A stretch of DNA of 64,000 bases. Source: an alpha proteobacterium MED-G09 (lineage in GTDB: Bacteria > Pseudomonadota > Alphaproteobacteria > MED-G09). Under the pieces are notes generated by a model. The model searched no databases. It was not told the origin of the DNA and saw nothing but the letters and a program-made list of their open reading frames with translations. The position numbers and the translations under genes are program-made. Numbering within the stretch: position 1 is the stretch's first letter; every line of letters starts with the position of its first letter. The DNA is taken from NCBI GenBank assembly GCA_905182015.1, contig CAJIZT010000006.1:62001-126000 (forward strand). Reading direction: 5' to 3'. Shown in pieces: positions 18,241 through 27,331 of this stretch.

Positions 18241-20493
18241 TTAACCTTTGCTCCACCATCCAGATTTTTCTTTTTCTTTTTTTGGTTTTTCTTTCTTAGC
18301 CTTCTTATCCTTATTATCATCAAGGTTGGCACCTATATGGTTAGCATTTTTAGGTGGCGCATCTTTTTTCGGCTTAGCTTTTTCTTTCTTACTTTTCTTT
18401 TCAGAGAGAGGAGCACCTATATGATTAGCATTTTTAGGAGCCTCATCCTTTTTTAGCAGACTCTTTTCTTTTTTATTACCTAAGTTTTTTTCTTTTTTGT
18501 TGTTATTTTCTTCCTTAGTTTTTTCAGTAACTTCTTTTACCCTAACGTCCTGTTGCTTTTGTTTGAAGTTTTTATTATTTCTTTTTTCTTTAGGGTTTTT
18601 ATTCTGGGTGTTTAATTTATTTTGACTTTGTTGATCAGTAGAATCTTTTTTAGAATCCACTGCTTGTTTTTGGTTATTTTCTCCTGACTTATTTTCATCT
18701 TTATTTTTATTTGCATCATTAAATACTTTTTTATTTTGACTTTGCTGATTGTTATTTTTATTTTTTCTTCGATTCTTATTATTTTTACCTTGTTTATTGT
18801 CCGCTAAATTATTTTTATTTGGATTATCAGTAATTTTATCAATCTTAATTTCGTTTCCACTGGAGTCAAACGCTTTAATAATACTTTCATTCCCCCTTAA
18901 TGTTGAATTACCAAAGAAGTTCACTGATGTCTCTTTTTTTGATTCGAGGTCAATTAATAAATTTCGTTTTTGATTAACCAAATAATTTAATATTTCGTTT
19001 GGTATTTCAGCATCAATCTTCTTAATATTTTCTTTATTACTCACCTCGCTTATATTTCTCAAAACCTCTAGTGCTCTAGAATCTATTGACCTAACAAGCC
19101 CCGTTCCATCGCAATGAGAGCAGTTACTGTAAACACCCTCTTTAATACTTGCCCTAATTCTCTGACGAGACATTTCTAAAAGACCAAAAGAGCTGATTTT
19201 TCCAACTTGAATTTTTGACCTATCAGACTTAAGTGATTCTTTTAATTTTTTTTCTACAGATCTTCTGTTTCCAAATTTTTCCATATCAATGAAATCAATA
19301 ACAACTAACCCAGCCATATCTCTGAGCCTTAATTGTCGGGCAATTTCTTCAGCAGCCTCAAGATTGGTTTTGACCGCAGTTTCCTCAATACTGTGATACT
19401 TGGTTGAGCTACCTGAGTTAACATCGATTGCAACTAAAGCCTCTGTTTGGTTGAGGACAAGCGAGCCGCCTGAAGGAAGGTGCACCTGATCTGCATATAT
19501 TGAGCTAAGTTGATTTTCGATATTATTTTTTTGAAAAATAGGAGACGTCTCTTTCCATTGTTTAACCTTGACGGCGTGACTGGGCATTAACAATTTCATA
19601 AAGCTTTTAGCAGCCTTATATGTTTTTGCACCTTCTACAAAAATACTTTCAACATCTTTAGTATATAGATCTCTTAGGGTTCTTTGAATTACTCCACCGT
19701 CCTCATATATCAAAGAGGGTGCGTTAGAGGATAGCGTATCCTCTTTAATTTTATCCCATGTTTTTGTTAGGTATGCATAATCTCTTTTTATTTCTGTTGA
19801 AGTTGTCTTTGCTCCGGCAGTTCTTATTATTAAACCCATTTCCGCAGGGACATTTAATTTATCCAATGTACTTTTTAACTTCTTTCTTTCCTGAGAGCTC
19901 TTTATTCTTCTGCTAACACCACCGCCAGAAGTGCTATTGGGCATAAAAACGCAATATCTTCCCGGTATCGATGTATATGTCGTTATTGCAGCGCCCTTGT
20001 TTCCTCGTTCTTCTTTTACGACTTGTATTAAAAGTATTTGATGTTTTTTTACTACTTCCTGAATTTTATATTTTTTTGTAATATTAATATTTCGTTTCTT
20101 GTTTATCTTTTCTATCTCATCTATGTCGTCACCACCGATATGCTCTACCTGTGACTGGTCATCGGAATCTTCAGATAAAACTTCAGGTATTTCTTCGGAT
20201 TCATCAGCAGTTTTGTTTGCCTTAAGTAAAGCCTCTTTATCCGCAACGGGTATTTGGTAGTAATTAGGATGAATTTCAGAAAAAGGAAGGAAGGCGTTCC
20301 TATTGCCTCCGTAGTCAACAAAAGCAGCCTGAAGAGATGGCTCTACTCTAGTGACTTTAGCTAGATATATATTTCCACGAATTGGGAGTCTTGAGTCAAA
20401 CTCAAAATCATACTCTTCTAATCGATTGTTTTTTAATACTGCAACCCTCACCTCTTCTTGGTGGACTGCGTCTATAAGAATTTCGTTTGTCAT
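18241..20493 (-). CDS. rne: Ribonuclease E
   Basis: This 750-residue endoribonuclease starts mRNA decay and processes rRNA and tRNA precursors. An S1 domain lies near residues 35-125, interrupted by an acidic insertion (about 90-125). The RNase H-like/DNase I-like catalytic core follows, with VAIDVNSGSSTK and VVIDFIDME supplying the catalytic aspartates. The Zn-link is CSHCDGTG (about 467-474). From about residue 560 the protein is a Lys/Asn/Gln-rich disordered tail, containing a nine-residue motif twice (686-694 and 714-722) and ending in GWW (745-747). That motif is known in Caulobacter to bind PNPase. The start at 20493 has GGAGAACG upstream. It heads the minus-strand operon that ends with accC. 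Confidence 0.95.
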   Translation of the reverse strand: MTNEILIDAVHQEEVRVAVLKNNRLEEYDFEFDSRLPIRGNIYLAKVTRVEPSLQAAFVDYGGNRNAFLPFSEIHPNYYQIPVADKEALLKANKTADESEEIPEVLSEDSDDQSQVEHIGGDDIDEIEKINKKRNINITKKYKIQEVVKKHQILLIQVVKEERGNKGAAITTYTSIPGRYCVFMPNSTSGGGVSRRIKSSQERKKLKSTLDKLNVPAEMGLIIRTAGAKTTSTEIKRDYAYLTKTWDKIKEDTLSSNAPSLIYEDGGVIQRTLRDLYTKDVESIFVEGAKTYKAAKSFMKLLMPSHAVKVKQWKETSPIFQKNNIENQLSSIYADQVHLPSGGSLVLNQTEALVAIDVNSGSSTKYHSIEETAVKTNLEAAEEIARQLRLRDMAGLVVIDFIDMEKFGNRRSVEKKLKESLKSDRSKIQVGKISSFGLLEMSRQRIRASIKEGVYSNCSHCDGTGLVRSIDSRALEVLRNISEVSNKENIKKIDAEIPNEILNYLVNQKRNLLIDLESKKETSVNFFGNSTLRGNESIIKAFDSSGNEIKIDKITDNPNKNNLADNKQGKNNKNRRKNKNNNQQSQNKKVFNDANKNKDENKSGENNQKQAVDSKKDSTDQQSQNKLNTQNKNPKEKRNNKNFKQKQQDVRVKEVTEKTKEENNNKKEKNLGNKKEKSLLKKDEAPKNANHIGAPLSEKKSKKEKAKPKKDAPPKNANHIGANLDDNKDKKAKKEKPKKEKEKSGWWSKG
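18253..18261 (-). other. PNPase-docking GWW motif of RNase E
   Basis: These nine bases encode Gly745-Trp746-Trp747 in the last residues of RNase E. In Caulobacter crescentus a C-terminal GWW peptide of RNase E binds polynucleotide phosphorylase. The motif is the only aromatic patch in an otherwise polar tail, so it probably anchors PNPase in the degradosome here too. Confidence 0.65.
18328..18438 (-). repeat. Duplicated nine-residue motif PKNANHIGA in the RNase E tail
   Basis: The motif PKNANHIGA occurs at residues 686-694 (18412-18438) and 714-722 (18328-18354), 28 residues apart. The surrounding residues are almost all Lys, Glu, Asp and Ser. The two DNA copies are nearly identical over 27 bases, so the duplication is either recent or tightly constrained. 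Confidence 0.75.
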
Positions 20494-20511
20494 TTAATCG
20501 TTCTCCAAAAT

Positions 20512-20579
20512 CTGGAAGAGAAATAATATTACATTGTTTTGTATCGATATTTTTCATTGATTTACTGCTACACTCTTCC
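20512..20579 (-). promoter_or_regulatory. Inverted repeat in the probable rne mRNA leader
   Basis: TGGAAGAG (20512-20519) and CTCTTCCA (20572-20579) are perfect 8-base inverted arms about 50 bases apart. Both lie upstream of the rne start, one arm just before the ribosome site. Read as RNA they could pair to form a long-range stem that presents or hides the leader, as in leader-mediated autoregulation of E. coli rne. The rest of the 292-base rne/amiC gap is AT-rich and shows no other clear signal. Confidence 0.35.
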
Positions 20580-20785
20580 AAGTATTTAATTTTTAAAAAA
20601 GAATGGAATTTGGAAGTTTGTTTTAATTTCGTGCATAACTACCTTATCCATTAATAATTTGTTAACTATCGTATAAATTTAAATTAGATTTATACATTTA
20701 ATTAGGGTAAAATTATTTACCTTGTTTACTTTTACATTTCATTTAATAGCTTTGGCAAGGATGTAATCAAAATAATTATAAACAT

Positions 20786-21952
20786 ATGATTTTCTTAAAA
20801 AAAATATCAAAAATTATTATCCTCATTTTTCTGGCATGGAATCCCCCGTTTGCACTCTCTAATGATACCGTTAATGTATCAAAATTACGCATTAGCTTAA
20901 TCCAGGATGGTGCAAGAATATCCATTGATACCGATAAAAACCCGACATATGAAGTTTTCTCATTACAGAATCCAAGCCGACTCGTTGTGGATTTGGCGAA
21001 TGCAAGATTCTCTAAAGATTTTTCTTTTCCGGCAACGAAGGGACTTATAGATGGAGTTAGGTTTGGGTCGTTTGACGGGGAGGTTTCTCGTATTGTTTTT
21101 GATTTGAAGTTACCTTTGAAAAATATAAAAACTCGTATCAGAAAGCCTTCTAGCGGTAAAAAAAGAATGCTTCATATAGAGATTGAGAATCATAAAGATT
21201 CTTTTACTTTAAAAAATACAAAAGGTAATAAAAAATCTAAAAAAACTAAAAGTAATAAGCGAAAAAGTAAAAGACTAGTGGTGGTTATAGACCCCGGCCA
21301 TGGAGGAAAGGACCCTGGAACCTCTTATGGTCCTAAAGTGTCCGAGAAAGATATTGTTTTAAATTTTTCTAAAATCTTAAAAGCAAGATTGGAAGGGGGG
21401 GGTTATCGAGTCTACCTAACCAGAGATAATGATAACTTTATTAAATTAAAAGAAAGAGTGGAATATGCGAAAAAAAAAGGAGCAGACCTTTTTATTTCCA
21501 TTCACGCAGATGCATCCCAAAAGTCTTCTACAAGAGGTTTTTCAGTTTACACTCTCTCCCAGAGCGGTCTGGATAGGGAGGCTGAAAAAGTTGCAAAACT
21601 TGAAAATAATCGTTCTATTTTTTCTAAAAAAGCTTTAGATGGTGTTAACTTAAGGAAAGGAAGAAGCCCTATTGATCATTATTATATAAATAAGGCATTT
21701 GAGAGAGTAAAAATATCATCGACTGAGTTTGCGAGTGTTCTTGTGAGCGAGGTTTCGGAAAGATCTAAGCTTCTAAAGAGACCTCAGCGATATGCAGGAT
21801 TCGCAGTTTTAAAATCACCTAATTACCCAAGCGTTCTTGTGGAACTAGGTTTTGTTACTAACGATAAAGATAGATCCAATCTAAGTAACAGGAATTGGCA
21901 GGAATCTGTAGCAAAGAAATTTGTAGATGCAGTAAATGAAAAATTTAAATAA
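20786..21952 (+). CDS. amiC: N-acetylmuramoyl-L-alanine amidase with AMIN domain (AmiC-like)
   Basis: The 388-residue product has a signal peptide (about 1-25), a beta-rich AMIN targeting domain (about 30-120), a short Lys/Ser-rich linker (130-160) and a zinc-dependent Amidase_3 domain from about 163. Motifs seen are VVVIDPGHGGKDPGT with the first zinc histidine, LFISIHADAS with the second, and VLVELGFVTN with the catalytic glutamate near the end. It cleaves peptide stems from peptidoglycan at the septum, normally under EnvC/NlpD-type activators not found here. It is divergent from rne and followed 20 bases later by prfB. Confidence 0.93.
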   Translation: MIFLKKISKIIILIFLAWNPPFALSNDTVNVSKLRISLIQDGARISIDTDKNPTYEVFSLQNPSRLVVDLANARFSKDFSFPATKGLIDGVRFGSFDGEVSRIVFDLKLPLKNIKTRIRKPSSGKKRMLHIEIENHKDSFTLKNTKGNKKSKKTKSNKRKSKRLVVVIDPGHGGKDPGTSYGPKVSEKDIVLNFSKILKARLEGGGYRVYLTRDNDNFIKLKERVEYAKKKGADLFISIHADASQKSSTRGFSVYTLSQSGLDREAEKVAKLENNRSIFSKKALDGVNLRKGRSPIDHYYINKAFERVKISSTEFASVLVSEVSERSKLLKRPQRYAGFAVLKSPNYPSVLVELGFVTNDKDRSNLSNRNWQESVAKKFVDAVNEKFK

Positions 21953-21972
21953 GGCAGGGTAGGATAAGAATT

Positions 21973-23074
21973 ATGAGAGCTGAAATTCAAAAAATAATAG
22001 ATGATATAAATGAGTGTATAAATCTATTAAGGGGGCATCTTTGAATGGGATAAATCCATTAAAAGACTTGATGAATTAAATTCAGTCATAGAAAGGGATG
22101 GTTTCTGGAGTGATAATGATAACGCTCAGAATATTATGAAGGAAAGATCTCAGATTGAAGATTCTATGAAAAATTGCGTATCCCTAGAAAGTAGAAGGGA
22201 CGATTCTATTATCTTGATTGAGCTTGGTGTAGAGGAGTCTGATGAGGGTACGATCTCTGACGGGGTATTATCTCTTGAAGACTTACTAACAGAGTCAAAA
22301 ATAAGTAGTTTAGAGGTCATGCTTTCAGGGGAAGCCGATGTTAATTCTGCCTACCTTGAGGTCCACCCAGGCGCAGGTGGAACTGAAAGCCAAGACTGGG
22401 CCGAGATGCTTTTACGAATGTACACTCGATGGTCTGAGAAAAAAGGCTATTCATTGGAGGTTGTTGAAAAATCTCAAGGTGAAGAAGCCGGTATAAAGAG
22501 TGTAACTATTAAGGTTGAGGGTAAAAATGCCTATGGCTGGCTAAAAACTGAATCTGGTATACATAGGTTAGTTAGAATATCTCCATTTGACTCTCAAAAA
22601 AGGCGGCATACAAGTTTTGCAAGTGTGTGGATTTACCCTGTGGTGGATGATAATATCGAAATAGATCTAAAAGAGTCTGATTGCAGAATTGATACCTTTC
22701 GATCATCAGGTGCTGGTGGTCAACATGTAAACACAACTGATAGCGCAGTAAGGATTACCCACATTCCATCAAAAATAGCAGTCCAGTGCCAAGCCGAAAG
22801 ATCTCAGCACAAAAACAAAGCAACGGCCTGGTCAATGCTAAGGGCGCGTCTTTACGAGATGGAATTACAAAAAAAAGAAACAGATTCACAGGCGCAGTTA
22901 GAAAATAGATCTGAAATTGGGTGGGGTCATCAGATAAGATCTTATGTGCTTCAGCCTTATCAGCTAGTTAAGGACTTAAGGACGAACACTGAGGACACAA
23001 ATCCTCAAAATGTTTTAAATGGTGACATAGACTCATTTTTAGCTGCGTCATTGTCTCAAAAAATTTTAGATTAG
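21973..23074 (+). CDS. prfB: Peptide chain release factor 2 (programmed +1 frameshift)
   Basis: RF2 ends translation at UGA and UAA. The gene begins with ATG at 21973, reads 23 codons to CTT, and meets an in-frame TGA at 22042-22044. A +1 shift at CTT-T continues into a frame that runs to 23074, giving 366 residues in total, almost the same as E. coli RF2. The recognition tripeptide SPF is at residues 203-205 and the catalytic GGQ at 248-250 (full-length numbering). Annotating only the second frame from its first ATG (22136) would lose about 54 residues of the N-terminal domain. The gene converges on bcp with a 2-base gap. Confidence 0.96.
22030..22044 (+). promoter_or_regulatory. RF2 autoregulatory frameshift site
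   Basis: The element AGGGGG (22030-22035), three intervening bases, then CTT TGA (22039-22044) reproduces the classic prfB frameshift signal: an internal Shine-Dalgarno, a slippery CUU and a UGA stop. When RF2 is scarce the ribosome slips +1 and makes the full protein. Confidence 0.95.
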
Positions 23075-23076
23075 AA

Positions 23077-23553
23077 TTAATTTAAAATTTCTCTTGATCT
23101 TTCGAGAACTAAGCTGGCATGATTTTTTACCTTAACTTTTCTGTATATTTCTATAATTTTTCCATCACTATTAACTATAAATGTAGATCTTTCTATACCC
23201 ATGTAGGACCTTCCATACATTTTTTTTTCTACCCAAATACCAAATTTCTCAATAGTTTCACCACTTTCATCAGATGCTAATCTAATTTTTAAATCCTGTT
23301 TTTCAATAAAATTTTTATGCTTCTTAATACTGTCTTTTGATATTCCTATAACTTCAGCATCAATTTTTTTAAATTCTTTAATTAAAGAGCTAAAATCTTT
23401 AGCTTCATTTGTACAACCGGGTGTATTATCTTTTGGATAAAAATAAATAATGTATAGTTTCTTAATTAGTTCTTTCGATTCCAACAAGGTGTCATCACTC
23501 AGCAGAAGAGAAAAGGTTGGTATTGTATCATTAATTTTGAGTTCTTTTGTCAT
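23077..23553 (-). CDS. bcp: Thioredoxin-dependent thiol peroxidase (Bcp/PrxQ family)
   Basis: This 158-residue peroxiredoxin has the conserved YFYPKDNTPGCTNEA motif with the peroxidatic cysteine at position 47. It contains no other cysteine, so the resolving cysteine found five residues later in E. coli Bcp is missing. The enzyme must be reduced by an external thiol, as in other one-cysteine members. It removes hydrogen peroxide and organic peroxides in the cytoplasm. The gene is divergent from the YhdP-like gene with a gap of about 28 bases and convergent with prfB. Confidence 0.92.
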   Translation of the reverse strand: MTKELKINDTIPTFSLLLSDDTLLESKELIKKLYIIYFYPKDNTPGCTNEAKDFSSLIKEFKKIDAEVIGISKDSIKKHKNFIEKQDLKIRLASDESGETIEKFGIWVEKKMYGRSYMGIERSTFIVNSDGKIIEIYRKVKVKNHASLVLERSREILN

Positions 23554-23581
23554 TGGCGTTTCCCGTCCTTAAGTGTTAAAA

Positions 23582-26071
23582 ATGATTGTATATATGAAAT
23601 ATCTTTTAAAAATTAGCGCCTATTTTTTTAGTTTATGTGTTTTTACGCTAAGCTTCTTTTTTATTAAAATTTCATCGTCTTCTATTGATATTACTTTAGT
23701 AGAGGCATTGTTCAAACCTTATTTAATTAATAATATTAAACAATACGATCTTAGCTTTCATAAAATTGAATTAATTATTGATGATTCAGAACATAAGTTT
23801 GTTACGAATATTGGAATTGATTTTTTCAATAAAGGAGACCAAAGTGAACATCATTTTTCTTCAAAAATAAATATACCCATTAATAGTCTTTTAAAATTTA
23901 AGTTTAAATATCAATTTGATATTTTTCTTAGGGATTCAGGCAATAGTGGTGGTGATGTAAATAAATATAATTATAATATTAAGGCAGAGGGGAGCCTTGA
24001 TTCTGGAATGCTTTTCATCAAAGGTAGCGGATCTAAGTTGCCGGTAAGTTTAGTCAAAGGGCTATGGCCAGAAAGCTTTGGCAAAGGAGCGAGGGGATGG
24101 ACGGATAAAAATCTTTCAAAGGGAACTCTTAGCGATCTTGTTTTTAATGTAAAAATTCCTTTGCATGCATATAAAATTAAAAATAAAATTTTAAAAAATG
24201 ATTTAAGTCTCAATTTTAACTTTCAAGATATGGAAATATCTTTCCTGGAGGAGATGAGCCTTATTTACGATGCTAACGGAAGCGCCTCTTTAAATGGTGA
24301 ATCCTTTAAGGTAAACCTATCAACGGGAAGTATTCGTGGGAGTGACCATAATCAATTAGATCTCTCTAACAGTACATTTATTGCTCATCAATTTCAAAAA
24401 AGACATGGTCCTGGAGAGTTAAATATTCAAGCACAAGGAAATCTAAAGGATTTTCTTCTATTTCTCTTTCAGCACCCCAGAGATTTAAAGAGATTCTTTC
24501 CTCTTAAATTAGATAGTATTTCTGCCTTCTCTGAAACTACCGCAAATATTATATTTCCACTCAAGTCAAAAATTACCTTTAACGACGTTACCTTTTTTTC
24601 TAAATCAAAGCTTAAAGATGCCAGCTTAAAGAATTTATATTTCAGGGATTTGAACAGTAACAATATTTCCGTGAACGTATCGAATAAGGAAATAGAAGTT
24701 TTGGGTGAGATAGTTGCTGATAATCAGAATTTAAAATTTAAATGGCATCAGGCTTTTAATAAGAAAAAAAACTCAACCAATGTCTCTATCAAAGGACCCC
24801 TAGAAGGTAAAGCGGTAAAAACTCTTCTTGAAGGTAGCGGATTAAATTTTGATGGAATAGTAGACCTCGATGCAAAATTTTATGGTGATTTAAGTGGGAT
24901 GAAAAGTGGATCAGTTACCTTTGATGGAAGAGAGGTTAAAATTGATTCTCATAAATTGCTCTGGTCAAAGCCAAAGTTCTCCCCCTTGCTAATAAATGCT
25001 GAAGTATCTTTTCTTGGGAATAACGAGATTCTATTTAGTAAGGTACTCGCCGAAGGGCCTTTGATTTCATTTTCTGGTAACTTGCGTTTTGCGAATAAAA
25101 AAATATTGAATATTTATTTTCCCATATTTAAACTTTACTCATCAAAACGAAATATTTCAACGGACCTATCCCTAAATTACGTAAGAGATAAATTTGATAA
25201 TGTTAAATTTTTCATATTAGGCGATAGATTGGTTTTGGGAAAAACTACCGTATTGTCATTATTTAATTCCAACGAATCTGATTATGGTATCAATAATTTT
25301 TTCTTCCGCCTTTATTTCAATGAATGGGTATCAGGGTCTGGTGTCAATTATAATGATGTAGAGTTTTTATTTAAAAAAGATTCAGATTTCTTTGATGATT
25401 TTTTAATTAATGCAAGCTTAGGTAATAAGAAAATTATTTCTGGTAGCATGCTGAGTAATGAAAACCTTCGGGAAATAAATTTCTTTTCACAAGATACTAA
25501 AATCCTAATTGATATTCTTGGGCTCAATATAAACATCATTGGAGGCCCTATTGGCATCAATGGCTTTCTGTCTCATAAAGATGACAAGGAGAGTTTTAAC
25601 GGGAAGCTAGTCTTAGGCGAGTTTTCAATTATAAAGTTACCTATCTTTGCAAAATTGTTAAACATCTCAATACCAAGCTTAACAAGTTTTTTAGATAATG
25701 ATTCAGGGATTAATTTTAAATCAGCTATTTCTGATATAAGTGTTGATGCTGCGGGAATAAGGATCACTGATGGCGTTGTCAGAGCAGATAGTAACAATCC
25801 TATTTTTGGGAGTTCTCTCGGAATGACTTTATCTGGAATCTATGGATTTTCTGAAAAAACAAATATATCTGGTACATTGGTTCCTTTGGCTGGGGTAAAT
25901 AAAGCTCCATCTAAATTACCACTTTTGGGAGGGTTATTTAAGGGTGATAAAAAAGGTCAGGGGTTAATAGGTATTAATTTTAAGATGTACGAGAATGATG
26001 ACGGTGAGATTGAAATTCAAACTAATCCATTGTCAATATTAGCACCAGGATTTCTTCAAGGAATATTTTAA
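23582..26071 (+). CDS. YhdP/AsmA-like envelope protein
   Basis: A large protein (829 residues from this start) with one N-terminal membrane segment (about residues 8-28) and a long, beta-strand-rich periplasmic part. The C-terminal segment, with GTLVPLAGVN, KLPLLGGLFKG and NPLSILAPGFLQGIF, is characteristic of the YhdP/DUF3971 branch of AsmA-like proteins. Those proteins are thought to form hydrophobic grooves that move phospholipids to the outer membrane. Candidate starts are GTG 23573, ATG 23582 and ATG 23594; none has a clear ribosome site. It is shorter than many YhdP homologues (often above 1000 residues). bcp-yhdP-tyrS is a common alphaproteobacterial order. A hairpin terminator follows within tyrS. 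Confidence 0.8.
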   Translation: MIVYMKYLLKISAYFFSLCVFTLSFFFIKISSSSIDITLVEALFKPYLINNIKQYDLSFHKIELIIDDSEHKFVTNIGIDFFNKGDQSEHHFSSKINIPINSLLKFKFKYQFDIFLRDSGNSGGDVNKYNYNIKAEGSLDSGMLFIKGSGSKLPVSLVKGLWPESFGKGARGWTDKNLSKGTLSDLVFNVKIPLHAYKIKNKILKNDLSLNFNFQDMEISFLEEMSLIYDANGSASLNGESFKVNLSTGSIRGSDHNQLDLSNSTFIAHQFQKRHGPGELNIQAQGNLKDFLLFLFQHPRDLKRFFPLKLDSISAFSETTANIIFPLKSKITFNDVTFFSKSKLKDASLKNLYFRDLNSNNISVNVSNKEIEVLGEIVADNQNLKFKWHQAFNKKKNSTNVSIKGPLEGKAVKTLLEGSGLNFDGIVDLDAKFYGDLSGMKSGSVTFDGREVKIDSHKLLWSKPKFSPLLINAEVSFLGNNEILFSKVLAEGPLISFSGNLRFANKKILNIYFPIFKLYSSKRNISTDLSLNYVRDKFDNVKFFILGDRLVLGKTTVLSLFNSNESDYGINNFFFRLYFNEWVSGSGVNYNDVEFLFKKDSDFFDDFLINASLGNKKIISGSMLSNENLREINFFSQDTKILIDILGLNINIIGGPIGINGFLSHKDDKESFNGKLVLGEFSIIKLPIFAKLLNISIPSLTSFLDNDSGINFKSAISDISVDAAGIRITDGVVRADSNNPIFGSSLGMTLSGIYGFSEKTNISGTLVPLAGVNKAPSKLPLLGGLFKGDKKGQGLIGINFKMYENDDGEIEIQTNPLSILAPGFLQGIF

Positions 26072-26075
26072 TATC

Positions 26076-26110
26076 TTTTAGTCTTCTATTTTGACTAAAA
26101 TATTTTTTTT
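26076..26110 (+). terminator. Rho-independent terminator of the YhdP-like gene, inside the tyrS 3' end
   Basis: The arms TTTTAGTC (26076-26083) and GACTAAAA (26093-26100) form an 8-base stem with a 9-base loop. They are followed by TATTTTTTTT at 26101-26110. The hairpin starts 5 bases after the YhdP-like stop and occupies the last codons of the convergent tyrS gene. Confidence 0.65.
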
Positions 26111-27307
26111 CTTACCTAGGGAAACCTTTAATATCTTTAAATCGTTAAAATCAGTGACTGTTACAGTATACTTTTCGTCTACAATTAGCCGCTCGTTTAG
26201 TTTGACGGCATTTGATTTTACAAATCTTCTAGATTCGCTGTTCGAGCTAGTTAATTTTAGAAAATCTTGCGAGAGTAAGCTTAGGAGCCCTAGTCCTTGC
26301 TTTAGCTGATCTTTTTTTAAATAATAAGTTTCAGTACTATCCCAATTAGAATCTTTTCCATGGACTAGTTCGGTTATTTTTGTTGCTAAAATTTCTTTAG
26401 CAGTTTCAATCTCTTCACCCTGAAGACTTTCATACATATTTATTTCCTTTAGTGAGAGGTCAGTGAATAATCTCATCCAGGGACCCACACGATCATTCTC
26501 AGTTTTATCTCTCCAGTAATTCCAAAAATCTCTAGGGTGTGTTGAAAAAGATTCAGAGTTATTATCATGGTTTAACCAGATTGTACCATTTTCTGTTTTA
26601 CCCATTTTTTGACCGGATGATGTTGTCAGTAAGGGGGTGGTTAGACCAAAAAGGCTAGCGCCAGAAAGCCTTCGCGCAAGGTCAATTCCGCAAACTATAT
26701 TACCCCACTGATCGGAGCCACCCATCTGTAAGACACATTTATACCTTTTGTTTAATTCGTAAAAATCATAACCTTGCATAATCATATAATTAAATTCTAA
26801 GAAAGATAGTGGTTGTTCTCTCTCTAGTCTTAATTTTACCGAGTCAAACGAAAGCATTCTATTTACAGAAAAATTACTTCCAACTTCTCTTAGAAAGTCG
26901 ATATAATTTAACTTTCCCAGCCATTCATTATTGTCGACTAAAAGTGTACCTGATTTTTCCAGATCTAAGAATCTTCCAAAAGTTTTTTTAATCCCCTCTA
27001 GATTAAATTGAATTTTTTCTTCATCCAATAAAGAACGAGATTTATCCTTAAGCGATGGATCTCCAACCTTACTTGTTCCGCCACCTACTAAAATAATTGG
27101 GTGATGATCAAAATCTTGTAAATGCTTTAATAGCATTATTTGAATTAACGATCCAATGTGGAGGCTTGGGGCGGTACAGTCGAAGCCAACATAAGCAGAA
27201 ACTCCCATATTCATAAAAACCTTATCAAGATTCTCAGAATCACTCACCTGATTTAAAAAACCTCGTTCTTCGATGAATTTTAGAAAATCTGATTTATACT
27301 TATACAT
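26078..27307 (-). CDS. tyrS: Tyrosyl-tRNA synthetase
   Basis: This is a class I synthetase of 409 residues. The HIGH signature appears as HIGS (residues 50-53) in APSLHIGSL. GGGTSKVGDPS and QMGGSDQWGNI build the tyrosine and AMP site, and the KMSKS loop is KMGKT near residue 235. A C-terminal S4 RNA-binding domain covers about 345-409. The length and KMGKT-type loop match the TyrRS branch common in Proteobacteria. It lies downstream of, and is probably separate from, the hydrolase gene on the same strand (24-base gap). Confidence 0.95.
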   Translation of the reverse strand: MYKYKSDFLKFIEERGFLNQVSDSENLDKVFMNMGVSAYVGFDCTAPSLHIGSLIQIMLLKHLQDFDHHPIILVGGGTSKVGDPSLKDKSRSLLDEEKIQFNLEGIKKTFGRFLDLEKSGTLLVDNNEWLGKLNYIDFLREVGSNFSVNRMLSFDSVKLRLEREQPLSFLEFNYMIMQGYDFYELNKRYKCVLQMGGSDQWGNIVCGIDLARRLSGASLFGLTTPLLTTSSGQKMGKTENGTIWLNHDNNSESFSTHPRDFWNYWRDKTENDRVGPWMRLFTDLSLKEINMYESLQGEEIETAKEILATKITELVHGKDSNWDSTETYYLKKDQLKQGLGLLSLLSQDFLKLTSSNSESRRFVKSNAVKLNERLIVDEKYTVTVTDFNDLKILKVSLGKKKNILVKIED

Positions 27308-27331
27308 ATTAATTATGCCTGTTTTTATATT

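Noticed and set aside
22042-22044. In-frame stop early in prfB, suggesting a pseudogene
   Set aside because: It is the programmed RF2 frameshift stop, with all signals intact.
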